Program-made: the position numbers and the translations under genes
In this document: piece after piece, positions 16,920 through 24,310 of the stretch
How the letters are laid out: every line of letters starts with the position of its first letter
Position numbering within the stretch: the first letter of the stretch is position 1
Assembly (NCBI GenBank): GCA_002762785.1
Contig: PCXY01000005.1
Coordinates: 456,849-520,848, forward strand
Direction of reading: 5' to 3'
Length of the DNA: 64,000 bases
Source: Candidatus Woesearchaeota archaeon CG10_big_fil_rev_8_21_14_0_10_45_16
GTDB taxonomy: Archaea > Nanobdellota > Nanobdellia > Woesearchaeales > GW2011-AR9
The notes under the pieces: model-generated
Told to the model about the DNA's origin: nothing
Databases searched by the model: none
The model's input: only the letters and a program-made list of their open reading frames with translations

Positions 16920-17975
16920 ATGCAGACGTATGATCCAAATACTTTTATTTCAGTAGATTCTATCGAATTATCAGATGATACCCAGAAACTTCTGGAGAGA
17001 TCTCGGGAAGTCTATCTTGATAATTTTTCGGGCCGCACTTGGTACGGCCGCTGCATCTTCTTAAGCTGGTATTGTTCGCTAGGCGACTGCACTTTCTGCT
17101 TCCGTTCCACGCAGAAGCATAAGATCCAGCATCCGGCCGGTTCGAAACGATCCATGGGTTCGGTGCTGCTGGAAGCTTTGTTCTGTAAGGTTTTCCATTG
17201 GCGGATTGAGTTCCTTACCGGTGGTTATGGGATGATGCCTTTTCCTGAGCTGCTGGAATTTGCTAAAAATGTCAGCACGGTCTATGGCGAGAAGATCTGG
17301 TTAAATATTGGGGTTATTTCCCCAAATCATCTGGAAGAACTACGACCTTACGTGAAGGGCATCTGTGCTTCCATGGAAACCTTGCATCCGCAGATCCATA
17401 AAGAGGTTTGTCCCAGCAAACCGATAGAGCCGTACGATAAGATGTTTTCTACTTTAACTGGTTTCAAGAAGAGTATCGCTGTGATCGTCGGCTTAGGAGA
17501 TACGGTTGAGGATATGCACTATCTTTTTGATTTCATCCGGAAGCATGATCTGGACAGGATCACGTTATATGCTTTGAAACCGATCAAAGGTGGAGCGTTT
17601 ACGCAAGGGCCGTCTGTGGAAGAGTATGTTAGGTGGATTGCGTTATTGCGGATAAATTTCCCTCGATTGGAAATCATAGCTGGCACCAACTTACGACGCA
17701 GTGAGGAAGTCGGGTATCTGATGAGAGCCGGGGCTAATGCTATCACCAAGTTTCCAGCTACCAAGCAGTTTGGCACATCTCGAGCAGCGATGGTGACAGA
17801 TCTTATACAAGATGAAGGCCGTGATTTTGTAAGTAATCTTATCGATTGTTCTAGTGTCGATTGGCAGAATGAAATTGATTCTTTGGAGATTGAAGAGCAG
17901 TACAAAGAGCAGATGCGGAAGAGTTTGCCTTTGTATCTTAATGGTTTTAATAGTGGTTCTGAATCTGATTCTTGA
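16920..17975 (+). CDS. radical SAM protein with CX4CX2C cluster motif
   Basis: The 351-residue protein has a radical SAM barrel whose three cluster cysteines lie in WYCSLGDCTFC, spacing CX4CX2C rather than the usual CX3CX2C. Later features (EFLTGGYG, WLNIGVIS, VIVGLGDTVEDMH, ITLYALKPIKG, IIAGTNLRR) resemble the BioB-like barrel. The substrate is unknown. ATG 16920 lies exactly 26 nt from the TATA centre (16891-16898), so it has its own leaderless promoter and need not belong to the copper operons on either side. ATG 16914 is the alternative. Confidence 0.82.
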   Translation: MQTYDPNTFISVDSIELSDDTQKLLERSREVYLDNFSGRTWYGRCIFLSWYCSLGDCTFCFRSTQKHKIQHPAGSKRSMGSVLLEALFCKVFHWRIEFLTGGYGMMPFPELLEFAKNVSTVYGEKIWLNIGVISPNHLEELRPYVKGICASMETLHPQIHKEVCPSKPIEPYDKMFSTLTGFKKSIAVIVGLGDTVEDMHYLFDFIRKHDLDRITLYALKPIKGGAFTQGPSVEEYVRWIALLRINFPRLEIIAGTNLRRSEEVGYLMRAGANAITKFPATKQFGTSRAAMVTDLIQDEGRDFVSNLIDCSSVDWQNEIDSLEIEEQYKEQMRKSLPLYLNGFNSGSESDS

Positions 17976-17993
17976 TTCCCGATTCCTGATCAC

Positions 17994-18007
17994 TGAAACT
18001 AGTTTCA
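17994..18007. promoter_or_regulatory. 14-bp perfect palindrome upstream of second copper operon
   Basis: TGAAACTAGTTTCA is a perfect palindrome located 54 bp before the start of the HMA-TauE-cupredoxin gene. It follows a set of degenerate heptamers (TGATTCT, TGATTCC, CGATTCC) at about 17966-17990. It is a candidate operator for the downstream copper genes; it differs from the arsR operator, so a different regulator would be needed. Confidence 0.5.
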
Positions 18008-18060
18008 ACATTATCTTAATAAGGCGTTTCACCCGTAGACCACAGCAGGTGATGAAGCCT

Positions 18061-19737
18061 ATGAAGAAACTAGAACTATGTGTGTCAGGGATGAAATGTT
18101 CCAGCTGTGAAGTGCTGATAGAAAGAAAACTCCAGGAAGTCCCTGGCGTTAAAAAGGTCAAGGTAAGCCGGGCTAGAGAGAAAGCCCAGATCGAATGCCG
18201 GGAAGATATCAAAGTAGAAGACTTGCAGAAAGCGCTGGAGGGAGATGGTTATACTCTCTCTACCCAGCAGCTTACGAAAAAGAGGCGATATGCAGAGATA
18301 GGGGCCGTTTTCTTGTTTATAATCGGCGCTTATCTTCTCCTGAAACAGTTTGATATCCTTCCCCAAGGTTTAGGCATCAGCGACTCTATGAGTTATGGTT
18401 TTATCTTTATGATCGGTCTGGTGGCAGCTACCTCTACCTGCCTGGCCGTAGCCGGCGGATTACTACTGGCAGTTGCTGGCAAATTTAATGAGCGCCATCC
18501 TAACCTGACAGGCTGGCAGAAATTTCAGCCGCATATCTCATTCAACATTGGCCGTATCGTGTCATACACCTTATTTGGCGGTCTTATCGGCATGCTTGGT
18601 TCTGTACTTACCATCTCGCCTAAAGCAACTGGTCTTATCACCGTCGGCGCCAGTCTGTTGATGATCCTGATGGGCCTGCAGATGCTACAGATCTTCCCCG
18701 GACTGGACAGGATCCAACTGAAGATGCCGAAGTTTATCGCGCATAAGATCTATGCAGCCGGCCATGATAAAGAACAGAAGTCAAGCAGGATCACCTCATT
18801 TTTCTTTGGTGGTCTTACGTTCTTCCTGCCGTGCGGCTTTACCCAGGCTTTGCAATTATATGTTTTAGGTACGGGCGATTTCCTTACGGGGGCCTTGACC
18901 ATGTTGGCTTTCTCGCTGGGAACACTTCCGGCTTTAGCTGGTATCGGCGCTTTTTCCAGCTTCGCTAAAGGCCGTACCCAGAAGCATTTCATGACTTTTT
19001 CGGCAGTATTGGTCATCATCCTGGGATTGGTGAATGTGCCGAACGGTCTGGCTTTGACCGGAGCGACCGCTTCAGTTTCAGATGCCGGAGATATGGCCAA
19101 GATCATCGATGGAAAACAGATCGTGGAGATGAAGATCGTCGGTCTTGACTATTACCCCTCAAACTTCAAAGTGCTGCAGGGTGTTCCAGTGGAATGGAGA
19201 GTGGACGGTAGCAAAGCAGAAGGCTGCGCTCAAGTTATTTCGATCCCTTCTTTGAACAAGGTTGAGTTTGTTCCACCAAGCGGTATAAAGACCATCGAGT
19301 TTGTGCCTGAAAAAGCAGGAAAAATCTCATTCTCCTGCACTATGGGCATGACTACGTATGGAGCTGGTTTTGAAGTTGTTTCAAATACAGAGGTTGCTGT
19401 TCCAACTTCCGACGCTTTGGCTAAACCAGAGGCGGCACCAGCCTGCAATCCTGAATATCAACAATGCAACGTCCAGAAGATCCAGATGGAAGTTTCCCGC
19501 GAGAGAGGGTTCTACCCTAATGTCTTGGTCGTCAAGAAAGGCATTCCAGTGGAATGGGAGATCGACACTAAGCTGCAGATCGGCGGCTGTATGGGGACTA
19601 TGGTGATACCGGAGTATGGTGTTGCCCATAGGCTGGCGCTGGGGAAGACAACTTTAAGATTTACACCGACAAGAAGCGGAACCTTCCCGTTCACCTGCAG
19701 TATGGGAAGTAAGATGGGAGACATAGTCGTGACGTAG
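18061..19737 (+). CDS. HMA - DsbD/TauE-like transporter - double cupredoxin fusion
   Basis: The 558-residue protein has an N-terminal HMA domain with a CSSC metal site (GMKCSSCEVLIE), then a DsbD/CcdA/TauE-like membrane domain of about six helices (85-330; STCLAVAGG and FLPCGFTQALQ with membrane cysteines), then two cupredoxin-like domains (about 355-445 and 460-558) each ending in a Cys-Met strand (FSCTMGM; FTCSMGSKMG). It likely moves copper or electrons from the cytoplasmic HMA to external cupredoxins. The ATG at 18061 is preferred because AGGTGAT lies 6 nt upstream; ATG 18052 overlaps that site. Confidence 0.88.
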   Translation: MKKLELCVSGMKCSSCEVLIERKLQEVPGVKKVKVSRAREKAQIECREDIKVEDLQKALEGDGYTLSTQQLTKKRRYAEIGAVFLFIIGAYLLLKQFDILPQGLGISDSMSYGFIFMIGLVAATSTCLAVAGGLLLAVAGKFNERHPNLTGWQKFQPHISFNIGRIVSYTLFGGLIGMLGSVLTISPKATGLITVGASLLMILMGLQMLQIFPGLDRIQLKMPKFIAHKIYAAGHDKEQKSSRITSFFFGGLTFFLPCGFTQALQLYVLGTGDFLTGALTMLAFSLGTLPALAGIGAFSSFAKGRTQKHFMTFSAVLVIILGLVNVPNGLALTGATASVSDAGDMAKIIDGKQIVEMKIVGLDYYPSNFKVLQGVPVEWRVDGSKAEGCAQVISIPSLNKVEFVPPSGIKTIEFVPEKAGKISFSCTMGMTTYGAGFEVVSNTEVAVPTSDALAKPEAAPACNPEYQQCNVQKIQMEVSRERGFYPNVLVVKKGIPVEWEIDTKLQIGGCMGTMVIPEYGVAHRLALGKTTLRFTPTRSGTFPFTCSMGSKMGDIVVT

Positions 19738-19753
19738 ATGGAGGAAAAGAACA

Positions 19754-20398
19754 ATGATGAATTCACATAAGATTTTGATAGTGCTGATAATCGCCGCCGC
19801 ATTGGTGATAACATTAAACACAACCCTGGCGGCGCAGGGAAGAGCCATCGCTTCGTTAGAGTTACCGGCGGAGCCTGCAACATATTCCAACGTCGTGCCG
19901 ACAGGAGTTCCACTCATCTATGGTGAAGAACTCGGGCTGCGTTATGATGATGTTTCACCGACTGATCCACAACGGGCTGATACGGCTATCCGTTATCTCG
20001 CGCAATACGATATGGGGTTGCAGCTGGAAGGCGAAAGTCTTGATCGTTACATCAACATCCTCTACAAGATGGAAAATGGCATCTCCTGTGAGTATTGCTG
20101 CGGCGCGCGTTCTATAATCTTTGAGAACGGCGAACCTGCCTGCGGCTGCGCCCACAGTTTCGCCATGAGGGGTCTTGCTAAATATCTTTTGACCCAGCAC
20201 GGCAGTGAGTACAGCGATGCGGAGATCTTAGAGGAGCTTGGAAAATGGAAGACGCTTTTCTTCCCAGGCCAGATGGGCCTGAAAGCGCAGATGCTTGAAG
20301 AACAAGGTATCGAGTTCAACTACATCAACCTTGCCAGCAACAAGTATCGAGGAATAGAACAAGGCCAGGCCGCTGGCGGCATGGTCGGAGGCTGCTAA
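19754..20398 (+). CDS. secreted Cys-rich protein with MVGGC tail
   Basis: The 214-residue protein starts with a signal peptide (cleavage likely after LAA, about 27). A Cys cluster CEYCCGA plus CGCAHS (about 113-138) resembles PCYCGCG-type metal-binding motifs and could bind copper. It ends in GGMVGGC, the same last five residues as the next gene's product. GGAGG inside those codons is also the ribosome-binding site of the next gene. I know no characterised homologue; the copper role comes from context. Confidence 0.75.
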   Translation: MMNSHKILIVLIIAAALVITLNTTLAAQGRAIASLELPAEPATYSNVVPTGVPLIYGEELGLRYDDVSPTDPQRADTAIRYLAQYDMGLQLEGESLDRYINILYKMENGISCEYCCGARSIIFENGEPACGCAHSFAMRGLAKYLLTQHGSEYSDAEILEELGKWKTLFFPGQMGLKAQMLEEQGIEFNYINLASNKYRGIEQGQAAGGMVGGC

Positions 20399-20399
20399 A

Positions 20400-20633
20400 A
20401 TGAAAGAATTAGAGGAGATGGAAATGATGAAAGAACATACCCCTGCAAAGAAGAGCCGGGACAAGAATACCACTATCACCTACGTCCTTATCGGGGTGGT
20501 GGCGATCGTCCTGATCCTGGCCGTCTACCAGACGTTCACCTTGCTTGGTCTGCAGGGAACGGCAGGCAACGCTGTAGGAGCTGCCTCTTCCCTGGCGCCG
20601 AAAGCTCTGCCAGCGATGGTCGGAGGCTGTTAA
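20400..20633 (+). CDS. single-pass membrane protein with MVGGC tail
   Basis: The 77-residue protein has a charged N-terminus, one membrane helix (about 26-49) and an external Ala/Gly-rich stretch ending AMVGGC. The tail is identical in its last five residues to the preceding gene's. Orientation with the tail outside is inferred from the charged N-terminus. A GGAGG site lies 9 nt before the ATG, within the preceding gene. Confidence 0.7.
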   Translation: MKELEEMEMMKEHTPAKKSRDKNTTITYVLIGVVAIVLILAVYQTFTLLGLQGTAGNAVGAASSLAPKALPAMVGGC

Positions 20634-20634
20634 G

Positions 20635-21102
20635 ATGAGACTGATGAAGATGCTTCTGATCCTGTCTCTATTGGCAGGGATGATCTACCTGGCTGGCTGT
20701 CAGGGAAAAGAAGAGGCGCCTTCCCGTTTCCCGGAAAGCAAGCTGGCAATCTTCAAGTCTTCCAGTTGCGGCTGCTGCGGGATCTTCTCTCAGTACATGG
20801 GCCGGGAAGGGTTTGATGTATCCGTAACCAATAATGAACAGATGGAACAGCTGAAAGCTGAGCATGGCGTACCGCCGGAACTGCAGAGCTGCCACACTAC
20901 CATCGTCGGCGATTACTTTGTAGAAGGCCACATCCCGGCTGAAGCGTTTGACAAGCTGCTGACGGAAAAGCCGGACATAAAAGGGATCGCTATGCCTGGG
21001 ATGCCTTCAGGCAGTCCAGGGATGCCCGGATCGAAACAAGGGCCTTGGATCATCTACGCTGTGCACAACGACGGTTCGACCAGCGAGTTTATGAGGATCT
21101 GA
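20635..21102 (+). CDS. DUF411 metal-binding lipoprotein
   Basis: The 155-residue protein has a lipobox (YLAGC, Cys 22) and then a DUF411 domain: SSSCGCCGIFSQYM, a GVPPELQSCHT strand, GDYFVEGHIPAEAF and the Gly/Pro/Met-rich GIAMPGMPSGSPGMPG. DUF411 proteins are found in bacterial copper and silver clusters and are thought to bind metal through these Cys and Met residues. It would sit on the outside of the membrane, tethered by lipid. Confidence 0.88.
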   Translation: MRLMKMLLILSLLAGMIYLAGCQGKEEAPSRFPESKLAIFKSSSCGCCGIFSQYMGREGFDVSVTNNEQMEQLKAEHGVPPELQSCHTTIVGDYFVEGHIPAEAFDKLLTEKPDIKGIAMPGMPSGSPGMPGSKQGPWIIYAVHNDGSTSEFMRI

Positions 21103-21113
21103 GGTGAGGAAAG

Positions 21114-21572
21114 ATGGAGTCCAGCCACTGCCAGAGATCAAAGAAAGTTCCTGAAGAACTTGGAGGAAAGACAGCCAGTATAGCCGGCGGCCTCTCAGGG
21201 GCCGCAAGCATCATGGGGTCCTGGCAGATATGCCATAGCGTCTGCCTTGGTCTGATATCTGTATTGGGTTTGATAGGGATAAGTTTGACGGGCATGCCGC
21301 TGGCGTTTTTGACCGGAATCGCTTTACCTCTCTGGATCCTGGCAGTATTGATGCTCGGCTTGATGTTTTATCTTTACTTTAAGCATGGCTGTGTCTCCAA
21401 AAATCTTCTCTTTGTCAACATGGGCCTTATCTTTGCCGGCACACCGTTTCACTCGTTGGAGCCGCTGCAGGATCTGTTCTGGATATTTGGGGGGACTATC
21501 ACTGTGTTGGGTTTGTTCCTTTATATCCGGGAGAAGGTGTTAATACGGAAGGTGAGGCGACACAATGCATAA
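21114..21572 (+). CDS. four-helix membrane protein of the copper cluster
   Basis: The 152-residue protein has a basic N-terminal tail with one Cys (SSHCQRSKK) and about four membrane helices (30-145). A CHSVC motif in the first helix and HGC at the end of the third could carry a soft metal, as in MerC/MerT-like transporters, although sequence similarity is only suggestive. A GAGGTGAGG site precedes the ATG. It overlaps the next gene by 8 bp. Confidence 0.68.
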   Translation: MESSHCQRSKKVPEELGGKTASIAGGLSGAASIMGSWQICHSVCLGLISVLGLIGISLTGMPLAFLTGIALPLWILAVLMLGLMFYLYFKHGCVSKNLLFVNMGLIFAGTPFHSLEPLQDLFWIFGGTITVLGLFLYIREKVLIRKVRRHNA

Positions 21573-22005
21573 ACCAATCCTTGTCGGATCCAGCATCATC
21601 GTCGGCGGGCTACTGATCTGGTTGATAGTCCTTAATCTGGGGATCGGTTTGCAGGACCAGACATATCCTGTCGATGATGGGGCAAAAGGTTTTGAAACAA
21701 AATCGACCGGCACTACAGCCATGGGCGATGTTGCTATCCAGCTATCTCCGCATGGTGTAAACGATGGAAAGATGAAAGTTGACGTTTCGATAGATACTCA
21801 TTCTGTCGAATTGGGCGATTTTGACCTAAAAGAGATAACCACTCTTCATATAGCAGGAAAGAAGTTTAAGCCAGTTGAGGCTTCTGGTCTGTCTGGACAT
21901 CATGCTTCCGGTATGATGGTATTTGACATAAACGTTGACCCCGATGAGTTCACCATCGTAATAGAAGGCATCCCAGAACAGCATGAAAGGAGGTATGTTT
22001 GGTAG
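21565..22005 (+). CDS. membrane-anchored beta-rich protein of the copper cluster
   Basis: The 146-residue protein has one N-terminal membrane helix (about 6-27) followed by a beta-rich external domain (45-140) with LSPHGVNDGKMKVDVSIDTHSVELGDFD and a HHASGMMVFD stretch, whose His and Met residues could bind copper. No known family is recognised. GGTGAGG lies 7 nt before the ATG, and a strong GGAGGT near its 3' end serves the next gene. Confidence 0.65.
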   Translation: MHKPILVGSSIIVGGLLIWLIVLNLGIGLQDQTYPVDDGAKGFETKSTGTTAMGDVAIQLSPHGVNDGKMKVDVSIDTHSVELGDFDLKEITTLHIAGKKFKPVEASGLSGHHASGMMVFDINVDPDEFTIVIEGIPEQHERRYVW

Positions 22006-22007
22006 AG

Positions 22008-22565
22008 ATGGCAGCTAAAAAGATCAGATCATTAAGTTTGAGCAAAGTTTTGTTTTTTCCACTTTCTCTTCTCTTGTCGCTTCCAGTAGTCAAGGCTCAC
22101 TGTCCTCTCTGTACAGCCGGCGCGGCGGTCGCTGCCGGAGGAGCGGTCTATCTTGGAGTTAACCCAGTTGTCGTCTCGCTGTTCGTCGGCGCTTTCGCTG
22201 TCTCGACCGGCTGGTGGGCTTCCACCTGGATCAAGAAACGATATGTGCCATTCCAGAAGACGATCATCGTCGTCCTTTCTTTCCTTCTGACAGTCCTTCC
22301 GATATTGCCTGTCATCAGCGGTCAGCCGTATCCATTGTACCTCTCGCTTGTCGGCGAGTACGGTTCCTGGCTGCACCGTATCTATCTGATCAATACCTCG
22401 TTGTTGGGAAGCATCTTTGGCGGCCTTATCGTCTCTTCAACACCTTGGCTGAGCAGGAAGATCAGTTCCCTGCGTGCAGGCGGCAAGGTCTTTCCTTTTC
22501 AGGGAGTTATCTTGACGTTGTTCCTTTTGATAGTCGCAGGGACGCTTATGCAGGTGATACTATGA
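22008..22565 (+). CDS. multi-pass membrane protein with N-terminal HCPLC motif
   Basis: The 185-residue protein has a signal-like first helix ending at VVKA, then HCPLC right at the start of the exposed part, and four further membrane helices. HCPLC could bind metal or carry out thiol exchange. The start is uncertain: TTG at 21999 is 4 nt from a strong GGAGGT, while ATG 22008 is 13 nt away. It overlaps the next gene by 4 bp (ATGA). Confidence 0.68.
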   Translation: MAAKKIRSLSLSKVLFFPLSLLLSLPVVKAHCPLCTAGAAVAAGGAVYLGVNPVVVSLFVGAFAVSTGWWASTWIKKRYVPFQKTIIVVLSFLLTVLPILPVISGQPYPLYLSLVGEYGSWLHRIYLINTSLLGSIFGGLIVSSTPWLSRKISSLRAGGKVFPFQGVILTLFLLIVAGTLMQVIL

Positions 22566-23014
22566 ATGAGATTATCGCTGTGTTTTCTGGGATCTTTGGA
22601 TTGTTCTTGTTGTTATTGATGATCAAAGAGATCTTTCAAAGTAAGATGAATGTGAAATTCTGTGTTTTGTGCACGGCGGTAACTCTTACCTGGGTGTCTC
22701 TTCTTGTATCGTATAAGCTGGGTTATTTCAACGACAGCAGGATTATCGCGCTTTTGGTCGGCAATACTATCTTAGGAATATTCTATCTTGTCGAGAAGAA
22801 GGTTTCCGAGAGATTGAGGTTTTTCCGCCTGCCGTTCTACCTGACGCTTCTTACCTGCGGTTATCTGCTGTTAGGTATTCCTTCACAGCTACTTTTAATC
22901 ATCACCTCCTTGGCTGGATTATGGATGCTGTTTGGAGGGGTTTATCTCTTCCAACGCAATCCAGTCTTAAACTCATTTGTCAAAAAAGTGGTTGAGTGCT
23001 GTAAGAACTGGTGA
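22562..23014 (+). CDS. multi-pass membrane protein with CVLC motif
   Basis: The 150-residue protein has about four membrane helices and two Cys pairs, CVLC (about 35-38) and the C-terminal VECCKNW. It is the last gene of the copper region. Four-base overlap with the preceding gene indicates coupled translation, and both carry a CxxC in or next to a helix, so the two may form a complex. Family not recognised. Confidence 0.66.
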   Translation: MNEIIAVFSGIFGLFLLLLMIKEIFQSKMNVKFCVLCTAVTLTWVSLLVSYKLGYFNDSRIIALLVGNTILGIFYLVEKKVSERLRFFRLPFYLTLLTCGYLLLGIPSQLLLIITSLAGLWMLFGGVYLFQRNPVLNSFVKKVVECCKNW

Positions 23015-23061
23015 GCGCTGTACAGAAATCTTTATAAGTGAAAAGTTTCCGCAAAATGTCT

Positions 23062-23304
23062 ATGGTGATCTACGGAAAGAAACAGCATCATATGCCCAGA
23101 TACCAGCCGATACGATCTCCATTACCAAGAATCGGACCAGCTGGTCGTATGGTCAATCTGGAAAGGATTGTCGGTGCCGAAAATGTTGATCATCATAGAA
23201 GAGCGTGGATGAACCAACAGGATTACGTCCGGCTGGCCATAAACGCTCAAAGAAACCTTCCTAGAGTGCCTACGGCAGTTCTTCTCTCGTTGTTGTATCG
23301 GTGA
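23062..23304 (+). CDS. small basic protein, unknown
   Basis: The 80-residue protein is rich in Arg, Pro and His and has no membrane segment. A TATA box (23031-23037) predicts a transcript start near 23060, so ATG 23062 fits best; ATG 23056 and GTG 23038 are in the same frame. Function unknown. The gene stands alone between the copper region and the nucleoside phosphorylase. Confidence 0.5.
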   Translation: MVIYGKKQHHMPRYQPIRSPLPRIGPAGRMVNLERIVGAENVDHHRRAWMNQQDYVRLAINAQRNLPRVPTAVLLSLLYR

Positions 23305-23357
23305 TTGTATTTTAGATTCAGAAGTATTATAAATCGGCAGTTATGCCGACTAACATA

Positions 23358-24278
23358 ATGAGTTTAGAACGGCTGCAAAAAGCGTTGGATTTTCAGGCTT
23401 TTTACGAGCAGAAAGTAGCTCAAGCAGCTGATTATATCAAAGAGAGATTATCTGGTCTAAAGCCTGCTTTCGGAGTCGTTCTTGGTTCTGGACTTGGTGA
23501 ATTAGCTGGATCGATAGAAGGTGCCGTCACGATACCTTATAGTGATATTCCAAATTTTCCAATGACAACCGTTCCCGGTCATGAAGGGACAATGTTCATA
23601 GGAACATTGGAAGGCGTCCCGGTCGTCGGGATGAAAGGTCGAAAGCATTTCTATGAAGTGGCTGATGGACCTCTAAATACCGGGATGTTACTGACAGTTT
23701 TTCCTGTCCATGTTCTGGCAAGTCTAGGTGTTGAAAATTATTTTGTCACCAACGCTTCTGGCGGTCTGAATCCAAATTATAAAGTAGGAGACGTTATGAT
23801 CATCACTTCTCATATCAACCATATGCCCAACCCTCTTCTAGGTCGTCATCATGATTTTAAAAGAGTTGGCAGCCAGGATCAGGTCTGGAGATTCCAGCCG
23901 ATGAATGGAGCGTATGATAAAGAACTAACTTCTCTGCTTAGAGATGCTGGATTTAGTCATGATAGTCATGTCCATGAAGGCACTTACATGGCAGTCACAG
24001 GCCCAACGTATGAAGCCGAAGCTGAGGCTATCGCTTTTAGGGACGGGTTTAAAGCCGATGCTGTCGGCATGTCCACTACTCCTGAAGTGATAATTGCCCG
24101 AAATAGGGGGATGAAAGCAGTTGGATTCTCTTGTATCACTAACGTTGTTACAGAAGATGGGATCAATGCGACCAGTCATGAAGAAGTTAAAGCGGTTCTT
24201 GAATCGTCCGAAGTAAAAAATAGGTTAACTTCTATCGTCAGAAAATTTTTCCGTTCATATCAAGAAGAAAATTCTTAA
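23358..24278 (+). CDS. purine nucleoside phosphorylase (trimeric type)
   Basis: The 306-residue enzyme splits purine nucleosides with phosphate into base and ribose-1-phosphate. It has the trimeric PNP/MTAP pattern: FGVVLGSGLGELA, TTVPGHEGTMF, MKGRKHFYE, TNASGGLNP, YMAVTGPTYEAEAE and VGMSTTPEVIIARN. It serves nucleoside salvage, expected in an organism with limited synthesis. The start at 23358 is 2 nt after the transcript start predicted from the TATA box at 23326-23333; ATG 23343 would precede it. Confidence 0.93.
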   Translation: MSLERLQKALDFQAFYEQKVAQAADYIKERLSGLKPAFGVVLGSGLGELAGSIEGAVTIPYSDIPNFPMTTVPGHEGTMFIGTLEGVPVVGMKGRKHFYEVADGPLNTGMLLTVFPVHVLASLGVENYFVTNASGGLNPNYKVGDVMIITSHINHMPNPLLGRHHDFKRVGSQDQVWRFQPMNGAYDKELTSLLRDAGFSHDSHVHEGTYMAVTGPTYEAEAEAIAFRDGFKADAVGMSTTPEVIIARNRGMKAVGFSCITNVVTEDGINATSHEEVKAVLESSEVKNRLTSIVRKFFRSYQEENS

Positions 24279-24310
24279 AAAAAGATAAAAAAAAGATAAG
24301 AAAAGAAAAT

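Noticed and set aside
17854-18060. N-terminal extension of the HMA-TauE-cupredoxin gene into the radical SAM gene
   Set aside because: The HMA domain begins at 18061 with a ribosome-binding site directly upstream; the extension only reads the other gene in a wrong frame.
22214-22561. Upstream extension of the last copper-region gene
   Set aside because: It overlaps the preceding membrane-protein gene entirely; the ATGA junction at 22562 gives a normal coupled start.
24279-24310. A/G-rich low-complexity stretch as a regulatory element
   Set aside because: It is a short purine run between convergent stop codons and most likely serves only as a transcription end.
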